Under the pieces are notes generated by a model. That model did no database searches. It saw nothing but the letters and a program-made list of their open reading frames with translations, and was not told the DNA's origin. The position numbers and the translations under genes are program-made. From NCBI RefSeq assembly GCF_043290135.1, contig NC_134710.1, positions 319,756,616 to 319,820,615 of the forward strand: a DNA stretch of 64,000 nt. The letters run 5' to 3'. Each line of letters begins with the position of its first letter. The stretch's first letter is position 1. Of this stretch, positions 23,137 to 34,309 are shown piece by piece. This DNA is from Rhipicephalus microplus (taxonomy: Eukaryota > Arthropoda > Arachnida > Ixodida > Ixodidae).

Positions 23137-24301
23137 CTGAGAGAAGGACGTTCCAGCAACGCACAATTACACAGGGCCCATAAACCGCCGAGCAAGGATG
23201 GTATGCACCTTGTGCGAGCAGTCCAGCACGGCTAATGTCAGTACTCGATCATGTAGGAATGTAGCGCAATTACCGCGTGTCACGACCATATCATGAAAAA
23301 AAAAGAATACTAGTAAAAGAAAACGCCGCAGTCGCTGATGATCGGTATAAATCATTCAACGAGGATGCTTACGGTATATATCATGCGACTGCAGAGAAAG
23401 TCCTGCAACTTTTAAAGCGTGTATTTGTTTCTGTCAGTTTCAAGAAGCTCAGGTCGTGTTACTCGATCTCGGGTGAGGTGAATGATCTTCTGGGTGCCTA
23501 TGGTCGGACACAACCTAAGCAAATGTCTCTCCTGCTGAGAATTTGCATAAATGCTCTGTCTCTACCCCGTACTTACCTTTGTGACGTCAAGCACTTCTGG
23601 AGCTTCTGAGACAATTATATATAACTTCCCACATTAAGGTCTGAAGCTTAGACATCCTGGTGAATTTCGAAATTATTTCTGATACCTCTGGACAGCCAAA
23701 CGTAATGTTTTTTTTTTTTTACATAACGACAAACCTTGAACTCTTAATCCGCGTGGTATATATATAATGGCCGAGAAAAAGTGCTTACGGTTCGCGCGGG
23801 GACCAGCCTGCACGACTATCTTTCACAGCTCTGTTGGCGGAGCTCACATTTCCTCTTAGGTTGTAACTGACCATAGCAACATGCGTATGGGCGTCGGAAG
23901 GGGGGGGGGGGGGGTGCTAAATAGGCACTTGCCCCCCTCAAGCCATATCAGCACTTGCCACCCGCCCAAGCTAGACCAGTGCTTTCCCCTCCCCCAGTCA
24001 CGATGCAACACCAGTTTGCCCCTCCCTCAAGAAAAAAATCTTGCCGACGCTCATGAACATGCACGCTGACTTCTGCAAGCTGTGTGCTGTTTCTCCTTCA
24101 AAGTACGACGTGTAGACTCGCGCTGTTCTAGATATGCACCTCGCCCGCTTTGCTTTCCTTCGGTGTCATGCAGTGCTTCTCGTTTGCGCGAGTAAGCGTG
24201 GGACAGCCATGGAGATTCCCGTCGCAGCTTGGATTATGCAGGCGCAAACATTGTCATTCCATCACAGAAGCGGGCTACGTGTGCATGGCGTGAGTGCTTA
24301 C
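23137..24301. other. Intron 2 of ADH5
   Basis: Non-coding, with T and G runs (23707-23720, 23899-23914). A 110-residue open frame on the plus strand (23277-23609) has no recognisable domain and lies in the intron, so it is not called. Confidence 0.6.
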
Positions 24302-24403
24302 CTTCACCCGCACTTCTCCCTGCCTGGGCACTCCCACTTCGACGGTCTCGATGCTCAGGGGTTCCGAGGGCTCCCACGCAACGGCCGCCCGGCAGTAGAT
24401 GGG
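24302..24403 (-). CDS. ADH5: ADH5-like class III alcohol dehydrogenase, exon 2
   Basis: 102-base exon (34 codons), the same size and phase as I recall for vertebrate ADH exon 2. The acceptor is GCGTGCAG before CCCATC and the donor is AAG|GTAAGC. It reads [20 protein letters not shown], then [14 protein letters not shown], matching the conserved start of class III alcohol dehydrogenase (CxAAVAWE, PLSIE, EVRIK). A plus-strand open frame of 157 residues over this exon is a shadow. Confidence 0.95.
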
Positions 24404-24611
24404 CTGCACGCCGTGTACAGCGGCAACGGGAAAAAACCCCGTGAGTCCACTTGGAAAAGCTCAGCGTTCAGGACGCCATGTGCAACCTTCACTGCGCGAT
24501 TTTACTGCCACCCAGATTGCATTGGCTCGATCGCAGCGATTGCAGCTATACCAGCATCACATAAACATGCCCAGTCAAACCTCATCACAAAGAACACTAT
24601 AGTTTAGCGCA

Positions 24612-25232
24612 TTGTCGGTTATTATAACAAACCAAAACGAACTTCGGTTGGTCACGCTGCGTATAGTGACATTAAGCTTTTATGACGAAACCGAAAACAC
24701 GAGAACCGCCGCGACACGAAGAAATAAGTGGTTCGTGCTAGGCTCAAAACTCGAAAGCTAACACAAAAAGCAATGTAAATATTTAAATACAACTCACAAC
24801 AATGCTTTCTTTAAATGCGGTCGTCACACAAGACATTTCGTGATGAAAGTTGCGGGAGTGTTGGTCTGGCCTCCTACTTTTCGCTTTAACATTGTATAGT
24901 TCATGGCGAAAATAAGAGATTGACTGATTGATTGATTCATTGATTGATTGATAAGCAGTGCGGACGTCGTAGACTTAGCCAGGAGACTATCGGAAGCTAC
25001 TGGAGAAGCTCCCGATGACTGAAGCTGACTGCTGAATTAGAAAAAAGCTTTCGTGCATGAACACTGTGGACAACTTCATTTTTCGTTGTGCATGCGTTTT
25101 TGTGCATAGGACTTGAGCGAGCAAGATTGTCTGTTTGTTAGGGCCAGCTTTTATCTCTACTGCTACAATGAGTGCTTGAAATAAAGAATTAATTTAAGGT
25201 CCTGATGCTACTTCGTTACGGCAAGGTTGGAC
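24612..25232. repeat. Interspersed repeat in ADH5 intron 1 (copy 2)
   Basis: Diverged direct copy of the element at 22545-22985, with a longer interior that includes a GATT repeat near 24922-24951. It ends CTTCGTTACGGCAAGGTTGG ACTGTA, like the TIR of a Tigger-type element. Confidence 0.7.
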
Positions 25233-25611
25233 TGTAATAGCGAATATCCCCGGATCATCACGAACTTAAAATTAGACATTTGACAAAAAATCTCTGCAGC
25301 AACCATATAATTGAGCCAGTCATGCGCCTGGCACGATGACAGATCCTGTATAATCCTACAAACGTTAGCCGCTATGAAGATATTCAGAGACTTGTCGTAG
25401 CCGTTGATACTTATTGGTACATCTTGTGTTCGTCCTTCTTTTCTCTTTTGTTATGGCTGTGTATGAATCCGCAATAATAACGAAAATAAACAAAGAAGGA
25501 AATCGAGCGAAGTTTTCGACTGCAGCTCAGCTATCCCTGCTTCTTTTTTGGCCATCTCATTACCATGGCACGAGCGCAGTCGCACTGGACTGTATGCCCG
25601 CCGGGACTCAC

Positions 25612-25647
25612 CAAGCCTTGCGTGGCGTCAATTGGGTCCATCGACAT
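25612..25647 (-). CDS. ADH5: ADH5-like class III alcohol dehydrogenase, probable exon 1 (coding part)
   Basis: Twelve codons, MSMDPIDATQGL, followed by the donor CTTG|GTGAGT. Joined in phase 0 to exon 2 this gives [16 protein letters not shown], which lines up with the ATEGKVITCKAAVAWE start of insect Fdh. The start context is GCCATGT, in a GC-rich stretch (25640-25690) that would hold the 5' untranslated region. No TATA box was seen. A second in-frame Met at codon 3 could also serve as start. The first exon is short, so the call rests on phase, donor and alignment. Confidence 0.75.
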
Positions 25648-25814
25648 GGCGAGGCCGGTGCGGTGGCAGTCGCTTGAGCGTCGCTCAGGGAATGAAAAAA
25701 AGGGGTGCTTGCTCTCCGACTCCTTCACCTACCATGGCGCGTACCCTCTACGGGCCGAGAATCCGGGGGTAGCAGAACAGGGACTCGGGAGAGAAAGCAT
25801 AGCAGTGTGAGGAG

Positions 25815-26357
25815 TACAGGTGGCGCTGTGCTCCCACGTTAATGATGGACAGGCTTCCAAGTAAGGGAGGCTCAGAGCAAAATGAGCTTTGAAGAGAAGC
25901 TTAGGAAAATGAAGGCGAGTAGATGGGCAGGGAAAGTGTTCAGGTATTTGTATAGGAAGAGCGTGGACACAAAGTGGAGAAAAAGAACTAGGAGGCTCAC
26001 GAGTAAATATACGGCTAGAAGCGTGGGCGATACGGCAACAAGGAGCATTAAGCGAAAAGTCAGAGAGGCGGAGAGTATTTATTGGATGACAGCTATAGAA
26101 AATAGGCTGGCTCTCAGTTACTACCGAAATGGCAAGAACAAAATAAGGTGGGAGAGGTTTTATGATAATTCAAGGGGAAGCGGTTTACTGTTCGAAGCGA
26201 GGTCGGGTTGCCTTAGAAAACGTAGCCATAAAGCGAGATTCAATAATGATGCGGGGGAGCTAAGAATAGAATAATACTTTATAAAACCACTCAATTATTG
26301 GCCGATCCCACAGTGTGGGTATGAGCCACAAGTGAAGGGCAACAAGAACAAGAATTG
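25815..26357 (+). pseudogene. LINE 3' fragment
   Basis: A 130-residue open frame (25882-26274) is rich in basic residues and contains NGKNKIRWERFYDNSRGSGL followed by LFEARSGCLRKR. I recognise this type of sequence from C-terminal parts of tick non-LTR retrotransposon polyproteins, just before the zinc-binding end. The zinc motif itself is lost. The 3' part (26278-26357, ACCACTCAATTATTGGCCGA... to GGGCAACAAGAACAAG) is nearly the same as 39325-39402, so two different 5'-truncated LINEs share one type of 3' tail. Confidence 0.6.
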
Positions 26358-26649
26358 AATGCGGCGATATTCATCCCGGTATACGCGCGGGTACAAGCCT
26401 ACATATGAGGCCTTGGGTTTTAGGGACAAACATGGAACGCTGAACACGTCTGCGAAAGAAGCAAGTAATAGACGGTTAAAGTACTGGTGGCAGAAATTAA
26501 GTAGAGATAAAGGGCAGAAATACTGGAAAAACGAAGTCACTCTGCTTGAAGGGGCAGAGATGTAACAAATTTTTTTTTGCTATAATAGGATCCATTTACT
26601 CAAAGTAGAGAGGACATTAGGCCAACATAAAAAAAAAATTACGGCATAT
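26358..26649 (+). repeat. Unassigned repeat-like segment with a short ORF
   Basis: A 68-residue open frame (26359-26565) rich in Lys and Arg follows the LINE tail without a gap. It may be part of another LINE copy. No domain could be named. Confidence 0.3.
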
Positions 26650-27348
26650 TCACGGGGTGAATGATGATGAATGGGCGAAGCTCCGGAGGGATTCATCGGT
26701 AAACTGTGAATCTTCCGTGTAATTCGCCCAGTCGATCATCATGTAAAGACGTGAGAAACGCTGTGTGTGTATATACACAAATCAACTTTTATTTGTTCTT
26801 AGACGATGGATGTCTTGCGATGTCCCTTGCCTCGCGCGCTCGCACATCGGGATTCTGTCTGCGAGCGCGCGCTGCTGCCGCCTTGCGCTCTCTCCGCTGT
26901 GCAGCCTTATCCATCTGGCGACTCCGAGCGCGCGCCAACAGCGAACGGATTTTATTACAACGCTCCCCCTAGCGTACGTCGCCGCACTAAATCGAACGAT
27001 TGCCTTCAACCAATGACACGCGCCATATGTGACATCATTCCTATTTTATAAGATCTCGCGTCTTTCATCAACTACAAGTACCGCTTTCTAGTTTATAACA
27101 TCTTGCATCTTTTCATCATCAGCTACAAGTACCACCATCTAGTAAACACTACAAAAACTAAACGAGAGGTGGCTACATACAAGAGACGGTACCGCCATCT
27201 AGTGAACACTGCAAGAACTAAACTAGAGGTGGCTACATACAGGGGACGGTACCGCCATCTAGTGAACACTGCAAGAACTAAACTAGAGGTGGCTACATAC
27301 AGGCTACAGGGGACGCACAGCCCACGCCCTAAGGAGCTTCGCCCCTAA
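26650..27348. mobile_element. MITE-like element with internal 60-bp array
   Basis: The left end contains GGGCGAAGCTCCGGAGGGATT and CGGTAAACTGTGAATCTTCC. The right end is AAGGAGCTTCGCCCCTAAAA, so GGGCGAAGCTCC is an inverted terminal motif. The same two ends occur around 40558-40737, in a much shorter element. The left end is preceded by ATGATGATGA. No transposase was seen. Confidence 0.65.
27121..27300. repeat. Tandem array, exact 60-bp unit, three copies
   Basis: Units at 27121-27180, 27181-27240 and 27241-27300 share CCGCCATCTAGTGAACACT and AGAGGTGGCTACATACA. The last two units differ at very few bases and the first is more diverged. Degenerate half units precede the array (27061-27120). 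It lies inside the MITE-like element. Confidence 0.95.
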
Positions 27349-27539
27349 AAGAAAGTTTTCTTCCCATTTTTCTTGCGAGTCTGGTGGCAAACATGTCACT
27401 ACCCCGTTATAAAGGGGGCGCTCATGGCATCCATCCATTTATCTATCCAGAGCACCGGGAGTCATGTGGACGTATACACTTTTTCACAGGAAGGAAAAAA
27501 AAATACCGCCATGATGGGCTGTGCGCGGGAGTACAAAGG

Positions 27540-27850
27540 CTAAGCGTGCTGCGTTGCCAGTGAATTTTCGAGGGGACGCGCCAATTTGCACAGCCCAAGG
27601 AGGGCTATGGTGGCGCCCAGGGAGGCGTTTATGAAAAGGTGAATATAATACGGCATTTCAGAAGAGCGAAAGAAAATCAGGTGCCACACAGTGCAAACTG
27701 CGTAACGGCCCATTAGAAAGGCTTGCCACAATTCTTCATCGTCGACAGCCACAGCATCAACAAAGTGCATATAATGCCTTTGAAGCGCGTAGTTGGTACG
27801 TCGCTTCTTCTCATAATGGCATAGCGGCCCTGTCGGAAAAATTGTCATGG
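27540..27850. repeat. Interspersed repeat (related to 61640-61800)
   Basis: The parts AATTCTTCATC, CAGCCACAGCATCAACAAA and TGCATATAATGC, then CATAATGGCATAG, recur in the same order and orientation at 61660-61790. A 102-residue minus-strand open frame here has no recognised domain and is probably part of the repeat. Confidence 0.65.
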
Positions 27851-28044
27851 TGGATACTGGAAAACATGGTGGACGTAGTGGAAATATTAGTGGGCATGGT
27901 GGAAATTATGATGGGTGTAGTGGGACGTAGTGGAAAAGATGGTGGATATGCCGGGACATACTGGGTGGTATGGTGTACAGATGATGGGTAAAGTGGAAAC
28001 GATGGTGGAAAGCAGAGGCTAAATAGTGGGCAATAATGGGACAC

Positions 28045-28325
28045 TCTGCCCACCATTGCGATAATGCTGGGAAGCCCTAAGCATATGGTGGGTGGTGCTT
28101 ATTATGGTGGGCCACATGGTGTACCAAGCTGAGAAGCTCTTCCCACCATTGCGATAATGCTGGGAAGCACTAAGCAGAGGATGGGTGCTGCTTGTTATGG
28201 TGGGCCACATGGTGTACCAAGCTGAGAAGCTCTGCCCACCATTGCAATAATGCTGGGAAGCAGTGAGCAGATGATGGGTGGACTTATAATGGCGGGCAAT
28301 CGATATAGTGTACCAAGCTGGAATC
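28045..28325. repeat. Tandem array, 93-bp unit, three copies
   Basis: Copies begin at 28045, 28138 and 28231 with TCTGCCCACCATTGCGATAA or close variants. Upstream (27851-28040) is an irregular stretch of ATGGTGG/AGTGG motifs. Similar CCACCA/GGTGGG motifs occur beyond the LINE, at 34310-34430. Confidence 0.92.
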
Positions 28326-28429
28326 TGTACACTACACGCTCTACCACCATGATTTCCACCAAAGGTCAGGCCTACCGACCGAGCCCGTACAATTGTGTTA
28401 TCCGTGCTTCCGCGTTTCAGAATACACAA

Positions 28430-29172
28430 TTTCGACGATTAAGAATGACAATACAGTGCAGTCATGTCATCAAATAACCTAAATGAAGCATTTTTCATTG
28501 TGTATGGTGTCCGCTCAAGAAGCATCAAACATCGATGCGACGCGATTCAAGCACTCCCAGAGAACGTACGTCTCTTCTCACCGACAGCTGCCGGTCGCAC
28601 TCGCCGGCACTTCTCTAGCTTTTGTGCGAGAACTCAGACGTGGCAATTCGTATGCTTGGGGAACCAATATGATAGCGTAATGTTTCCGGCACACTGCATT
28701 CGTTTTGGCCAAGCCGTTATGTAGTTGTTGCTTTAGCGAAAGAGCTACAGCCTTGCGCTGGCACGAACACCCTCTACATTGCGCGAAAAGCATCCCAATA
28801 CTCAATCAAATAAATTAGGCGGGCGTGTCGATGGAATTAGCTTAGAAGCGTCATAAAGCGTGAGCAGATGTCGCCCTTTAGAACAAGCGCGAAACGGATA
28901 TTAAACTTGGCAGACACCACCGGTAAACTGTTGCTGCTCCCCAGTCCCCTTGGTTTTTTTTTCTTGCAGTTGTAAATTGTAAAAAAATAGCACTGGTGCC
29001 ATTAACACAGTGGCAATCGTTACAGGCAGCAGTTGCTTGTGTTTAATAAATGTGCAATTTTTAGTAGCAGGTGCGGATCTCGTCTATGTCGTGTACACGA
29101 CAAACATAACTGAAGTTGAACCGTAAGTTTGTATACCAACCAACCAACTAACTAACGCACATATAACCTCAT
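28430..29172. other. Region without recognisable gene, 5' flank of the LINE
   Basis: No gene recognised. It ends with CCAACCAACCAACTAACTAA and then the LINE target duplication. Confidence 0.5.
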
Positions 29173-29190
29173 GTTGGTATGGCGCAGTGG
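29173..29190. repeat. Target site duplication of the LINE (left copy)
   Basis: GTTGGTATGGCGCAGTGG, exactly repeated at 34113-34130. It contains a tRNA A-box match, TGGCGCAGTGG. Confidence 0.92.
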
Positions 29191-29223
29191 CTGCTTCTGG
29201 ACGCCGGTTGGTGCAGACGCAGG

Positions 29224-30516
29224 ATGGAAAGCTCATCCCGAGCAGCGACAGCGGCCGACGCCGGCCGCGGTACAGCGTCTCCCCTCGTTCCAAAGGACTA
29301 CAGGATTATTCTGCCTTCGTTGCCATCAGGTGAAGCGATGCGTCGAGCAGTAGCTCTACACTGCGACGTCAGCGGCCGACCGTACCGCATCGACGACTTC
29401 AGGAAACCTCTCAAAGATTTAGGCGTCATACAGCAAGTAAGTGGCATCGGAGCATATCAGATGTCGCACGTGTGGCTATTGAACATGAAGACCGTGGAAG
29501 CAAAGAAAGCGCTGACAGACGCAGGCGTTATTAAAGTTAAAGACCGGGCATGTCTCGTCATTGACCCGACGCGGCAAGAGGTTAAAATGAAATTGCACTG
29601 GCTAGCGTTCCATGTTACGAAAGACGCTATTCGACGTGCCTTCTATGAATACGGCGACGTCAAGGAGGTGACCGGTGACCGATGGAGAGTCGAGGATTTT
29701 GAAGGAGTTGAATCGACCACTCGTGTAATATGCATGCAACTACGAGATGGCGTTTCTTTGGATCAACTGCCCCATCAGGTGCGTATTGGCAGCAGTACGG
29801 CACTGGTCGTGGTGCCGGGAAGACCGCCTTTGTGCTTGCGGTGCCGAAGTATACGGGGCATATGCGACGCGATTGTAAGGTCCCAAGGTGCAGCGAATGC
29901 CACTCTTTCGGTCATGAGCAGGACGAGTGTAACCGTTCATACGCACGAGCTGCAGGGCGACGACCAGAGACTCAACAGAGTGAACTTCTCATGGATGAGG
30001 AGGAATCGGAACAAGCGTCTTTGCCTGCGACACCACAGAAGCAGACGACATCGGACGACACGCCGGTGCTGAGGAAAAGTGAGCAAGTTTCTTCAGCCCT
30101 GGACACGAACGCCGAACGGAAAATGGGAAGTCAAGCGGCCCCAACGACTAGCGAACAGACGCGTCCTGCGCCTGCGATGCACGCCACGTCGCAGCTGCAA
30201 GCAACGCGCCCTGAAACGCCGGCGTCCCAGGCCAACGCTGCTTCGACTCCTCTAAACTCGGCTTCACAGCACTCTTTGGCGAACGAAACGCACGAAAATG
30301 AGGATTTGCCTAGTGACCTGGATACCTTAAGCAGACCTGGATACCTTAAGACGGCGTCTGCAAAACGCCGTCGCGATTCAGACGACGGTGCTCAAGTAGA
30401 CGAAACGCAAGTAAAGTCGGAAGTGCAGTGGAAGGTGGTCAGTGGAGGCAAGAAACGAAACGCTGCCCGACAACGGTCGTCGTCGCTCAAACGCGACGAT
30501 GGCCGCTCAAACTAAA
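29224..30516 (+). pseudogene. LINE ORF1 (zinc-knuckle nucleic-acid-binding protein), one frameshift
   Basis: Starts at ATG 29224 (MESSSRAATA). The open frame reaches back to an ATG at 29179 that lies inside the target duplication. The N-terminal half is a globular domain of the type seen in Tx1-group ORF1. At about 29842-29858 the frame breaks inside the first CCHC knuckle (PLCLRC in one frame, GHMRRDC in the next). The second knuckle, CSECHSFGHEQDEC, is intact as CX2CX4HX4C. The remainder is a Ser/Ala/Thr/Gln-rich tail. The stop at 30513-30515 overlaps the probable ORF2 start ATG at 30499 in another frame. The likely role is binding of element RNA. Confidence 0.85.
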
Positions 30517-33500
30517 GGTGAACAACATGGATCCACCCTGGACGACGAGAGCCCAATAAGTGAACGTGCAGGGCTCTCAGCTTGGACCCGCTCACCGATC
30601 ACGTCGCTGAGCGGGTTCGTGAAAGCAGCGACGCTTAATGTACGAGGACTGGCTTCCAGGAAGAAACAGACTCAGCTCTACAGACTAGCCATGGACCAAG
30701 ACCTGGACATAATTGCTGTTCAGGAAACCAAAGTGGAGAGCGTGGACGCCACCGAGAGCCTACTGCAACGTTTCACCGGACGCTACACCGCCAGCGTCAG
30801 TCATGCAGTTGGTAGGTCGGCAGCTAGGGTGTGTGATCTTTGTGCGGAATAGTTTAGGTACCAGTGTTCAAAACGTCACGTCTGACTCATCCGGTAGGTT
30901 TGTTGTATGTGATTTGACCTTCTTTTCTCTTAATTGGCGAGTGATTTGTTTATATGCACCTCTTAAAGTTGATGAACGGTGTGTAACATTCGACGAAATT
31001 CGTACTTATTGTGAATGCGATCGCATAGTCATCCTTATGGGAGATTTTAATTGTGTGATCAGTGCCGATGATAAAACAAGTACATCCAATTTCAACGACT
31101 CAAGCACAGTCGCGTTAACGAATCTGATTTCTGACTTAGACCTTGAGGATGTTGCAGAGTGTATTGGTAAAGGACCAAAACTGTATACGCATTTCCAAGG
31201 CTCCAGTCATGCGCGCCTAGATAGGGCCTACGTATCACTGGATTTAATTCCGATTATCAGTGAGTACAATGTCCTCCCTATTTCATTTAGTGATCATTGC
31301 TTAGTATCATTTGTAATAGGTAAAAGAAATAGACGTAGACCAGTATTTAACTGGGACACGTGGAAGCTGAATTCTAATCTCTTGGAAGATGAAAAGTTTA
31401 TGGACAGTGTTCGAGAGGCGTTGGTAAACATAGATAGTGGAGACCAAAAATACGGAGTGAAGTGGGAACAATTTAAACAGAACATAAAGTTGATAGCTAT
31501 AGAACGCTCATGTGTAATAAAACACGGAAAGAGTGAAGAAGAAAGAACCCTACGTTTAAATCTCAAAGAACTGCTAGCAGAGGAAAGCAAAACGCCAGGC
31601 TTATTCACAAATGATATAAGGTCAGTAAAGTCTAAATTGGAACAAATTGATGAGGAGAAGTATCGTGGCGCACAAATAAGGGCAAGGGCAGAGAAAATGA
31701 CCGTAGGAGAGAAACCGACCAAAAGAATGCTTGGTCTCGAAAAACGAAACGCTCAGCGGAATGTTATACATCAGATTGAATACATGGGTAACGTTACAAG
31801 TGAACAAAGATATATAGAGGATGCTTTCAACGAGTACTACACCACTTTATTTGATAAATGTAAAGTAAATGTAGATGAATTCAAGAATGAATTTTTAAAA
31901 TTAATGCCAAAGGTTGAGGACTGCAGGAAAGACAGCCTAGAATGTCCTATTTCTGAACCGGAAGTGACAAAAGCAATCATTGCCCTCCATTTGGGAAAGT
32001 CCCCAGGACCTGATGGCTTAACAGCCGCATTTTATAAGGAATTCAAACACGAACTAGCACCGATCCTGGCGGCGGTTTTTAACGAAGCCTTAGACATAAA
32101 GACTCTGCCACCTTCTTTTCTGCTATCTCATACTATTTTAATTCCAAAAACTGAGGACGCAGTTAAATTACGTGAAGTGAAATCGTACAGGCCAATCAGT
32201 CTCTGAAATATTGACTACAAGATTTTGATGAAAGTGCTAGCAAGGAGACTGCAGACAGTTATTAATAACATTGTAGGCGACCACCAGACATGTGGGATTA
32301 AAAGGCGCACTATATTCACAAACATTCACAAGGCACGAAGTGTATTGGAGTGCTGCGATGCCACAAACGATCACATCGCGATGATCCAGATAGATTTAGA
32401 AAAAGCATTTGACCGAGTACCACACGAAATTCTTTTTCTTTTGTTAGACAATGTCAATGTTGGCAAAGTAATTCGAGATACAGTTCGAATGGCATATACT
32501 GGATGTAAAACTCGGCTAATCATCAACAAAGTTCTCGGGAAACGAATTAATGTCAGACGTTCTGTACGACAAGGCTGCCCTTTGTCTTCCCTCCTATTTT
32601 CAATTTATATAGAGTCATTTTGCCAAAAAGTCATGAAAAGCAATAACATAGTGGGGTACAAACTACAAGAAGCTGAAGTAAGGGTACTGGCATACGCAGA
32701 TGATATAGCTGTGTTTTGTAAAGATTATGATAGTATCGCTGAAACCATAAAAATTGTGAACCTTTATTGTAATGCAAGTGGTAGTTTGGTAAACTGGAGC
32801 AAGTGCCTGGGTTACTGGCACGGCGAATGGCCTGTGACTCCACAATTTGTGGCTGGTATTTCATGGACTACTACTCCGGTACGATACCTAGGTGTGCCAT
32901 TAGAAAATTATTGTGACAGTGAACCGTACTGGCGGCGTCAGGCCGTGGAGCTACGAGAAAAAGCTGAACAACTCAATGGTTTCCAGCTATCAATTTTCGC
33001 CAGAGCGACATTTTGTAACGTATTTTTAGTCAGTAAGCTCTGGTATGTCCTTCAGGTAATGCATTGTTCACGTGTGAATTTACAGAAGCTTCATCGAATA
33101 TTTGCTGTTTTCTTGTGGGGTTCTTCTTGGGAGCGAACAAGTAGAACTAACTTATTCAGACGGGTTCGCTCTGGAGGACTTGGTCTGTGTCATTTGTACC
33201 TTCGTCAGTTAGTTAATCGGTTTATGTTTTTCCGAAATAATCTCACCCATTCATACGTACTGTTATACAGCTTAGGCTTGGAAGACGGTTGCCAGAATTT
33301 GTGGTAGCATCTGTTCACATGAAGGCAAGTATTAGAGGTTTCTTAAAAGAAGTTGTTGATTCATGTCTCTTTCTAAAAACGCGTTTTTCATTGGAATACC
33401 TCAGTACGGTTTCGCGTAAAAAGTTATACAAAGATTTAGTAGACACAGTTCTTCCTGTTCCCCTATATAGAGCATTATACCGTGTAGGCCCAGGCCAAAA

Positions 33501-33996
33501 TGTCTTAAGCCGTGTAAAAAAAATGGAGGTAACTCCTGGAGCGAAATCCTTTTTCTTTAAGTTGCACACTGGGACCTTGCCCGTGAAAACATGGATGCAA
33601 GAAAAAGGCCTGTTCGTTCCTTGGGGTGTTGATTGCCTTCTCTGCAAAAAGCCGGAAACAATTGAACATGTTTTCCTGGACTGCTGGGATGCAGTCTTTT
33701 TCTGGGATGTTCTCCAAAGGACTTTGAAAAAGGATCTGCCCCTCGATGCCTATGGCATCAGATTTCTACCAGCATCAAATGAAGAAGGAATACCTTTCGA
33801 CCTAGTTATGTTACTGGGCCTGCACGGTATATGGCAATCTAGAATGGCGGTGCGCCATGCTGATGTTAATGCACGTCCGGTTAGGCAATATTTCTTTCAA
33901 TCTGTCTGTTCGTTCGTGGAAGCACAAAAGGTTCAACAAGAGGTGCCCGAATGGCTTCATCAAGTAGAAAGCCTTCTACAGATGAAGGAATTTTAA
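30499..33996 (+). pseudogene. LINE ORF2 (endonuclease-reverse transcriptase), two frameshifts and one stop
   Basis: Endonuclease motifs: ATLNVRGL, IIAVQETK, LMGDFNCVI, RLDRAYVS and SDHCLVSF. The first break lies near 30815-30830, between HAVGR and GCVIFVRN. The RT domain spans roughly 31960-32900, with SPGPDGL, the RPISL block, a single in-frame TGA at 32204-32206, DLEKAFDRV, RQGCPLSS and AYADDIAVF, so the catalytic aspartates are present. The second break is near 33285. After it the C-terminal part has CLLCKKPETIEHVFLDC, a zinc motif typical of Tx1/L1-like polymerase ends. The ORF closes at 33996. The product would nick target DNA and copy element RNA there. Confidence 0.92.
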
Positions 33997-34112
33997 AAAG
34001 CCTGTTAAATATGATGCTTTTTACCTCTTTTTTTGTTTCATGTTTCTACTTTGTTTGATGTATATATGTTGGTGAATGTTGTATGTAAACAGGCAATAAA
34101 CAAAGAAAAAAA

Positions 34113-34186
34113 GTTGGTATGGCGCAGTGGTTAGTGTCTCCGAATGGAAATCCGCAGGTTGCACGTTCGATCCTCCATGGCACCCT
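34113..34186 (+). repeat. tRNA-like sequence split by the LINE (3' part, with right target duplication)
   Basis: Starts with the 18-bp duplication carrying A box TGGCGCAGTGG, followed by TTAGTGTC, then a B-box match GTTCGATCC at 34164-34172, and about 14 T bases at 34188-34201 that could terminate RNA polymerase III. The acceptor and T stems do not pair well, so it is a tRNA-derived repeat or decayed tRNA gene, not an intact tRNA. The uninterrupted pre-insertion sequence would have run from 29172 into 34131. Confidence 0.6.
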
Positions 34187-34309
34187 GTTTTTTTTTTTTT
34201 TACAGGACGTGTGTTTTTTTATACCATTTTTATAGAATTCTTTTTTATTTTTCGTGGCAGCTCGTCACGGTGATTCTGACGTCATTTCGCGCTCAAACGT
34301 TGCCGGCAC

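Larger units (their letters stand above)
29191..34112 (+). mobile_element. Nearly full-length Tx1/L1-like non-LTR retrotransposon
   Basis: About 4.9 kb with a very short 5' leader, ORF1 (CCHC knuckles), ORF2 (apurinic-type endonuclease, reverse transcriptase, C-terminal zinc motif), and a 3' end AATAAACAAAG followed by an A run directly before the right target duplication. The RT segment reads RPISL, a stop, then NIDYKILMKVLARRL, the L1/Tx1 style, with RQGCPLSSLLFSIYIE and YADDIAVF. The exact 18-bp duplication and few disabling mutations argue for a young insertion. Clade assignment is by eye. Confidence 0.93.

Noticed and set aside
24134..24607. 157-codon plus-strand open frame
   Set aside because: Covers ADH5 exon 2 on the opposite strand, with no domain; the minus-strand exon explains the coding signal.
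34113..34186. Functional tRNA gene
   Set aside because: A and B boxes are present but acceptor and T stems do not pair, so it is called tRNA-like only.
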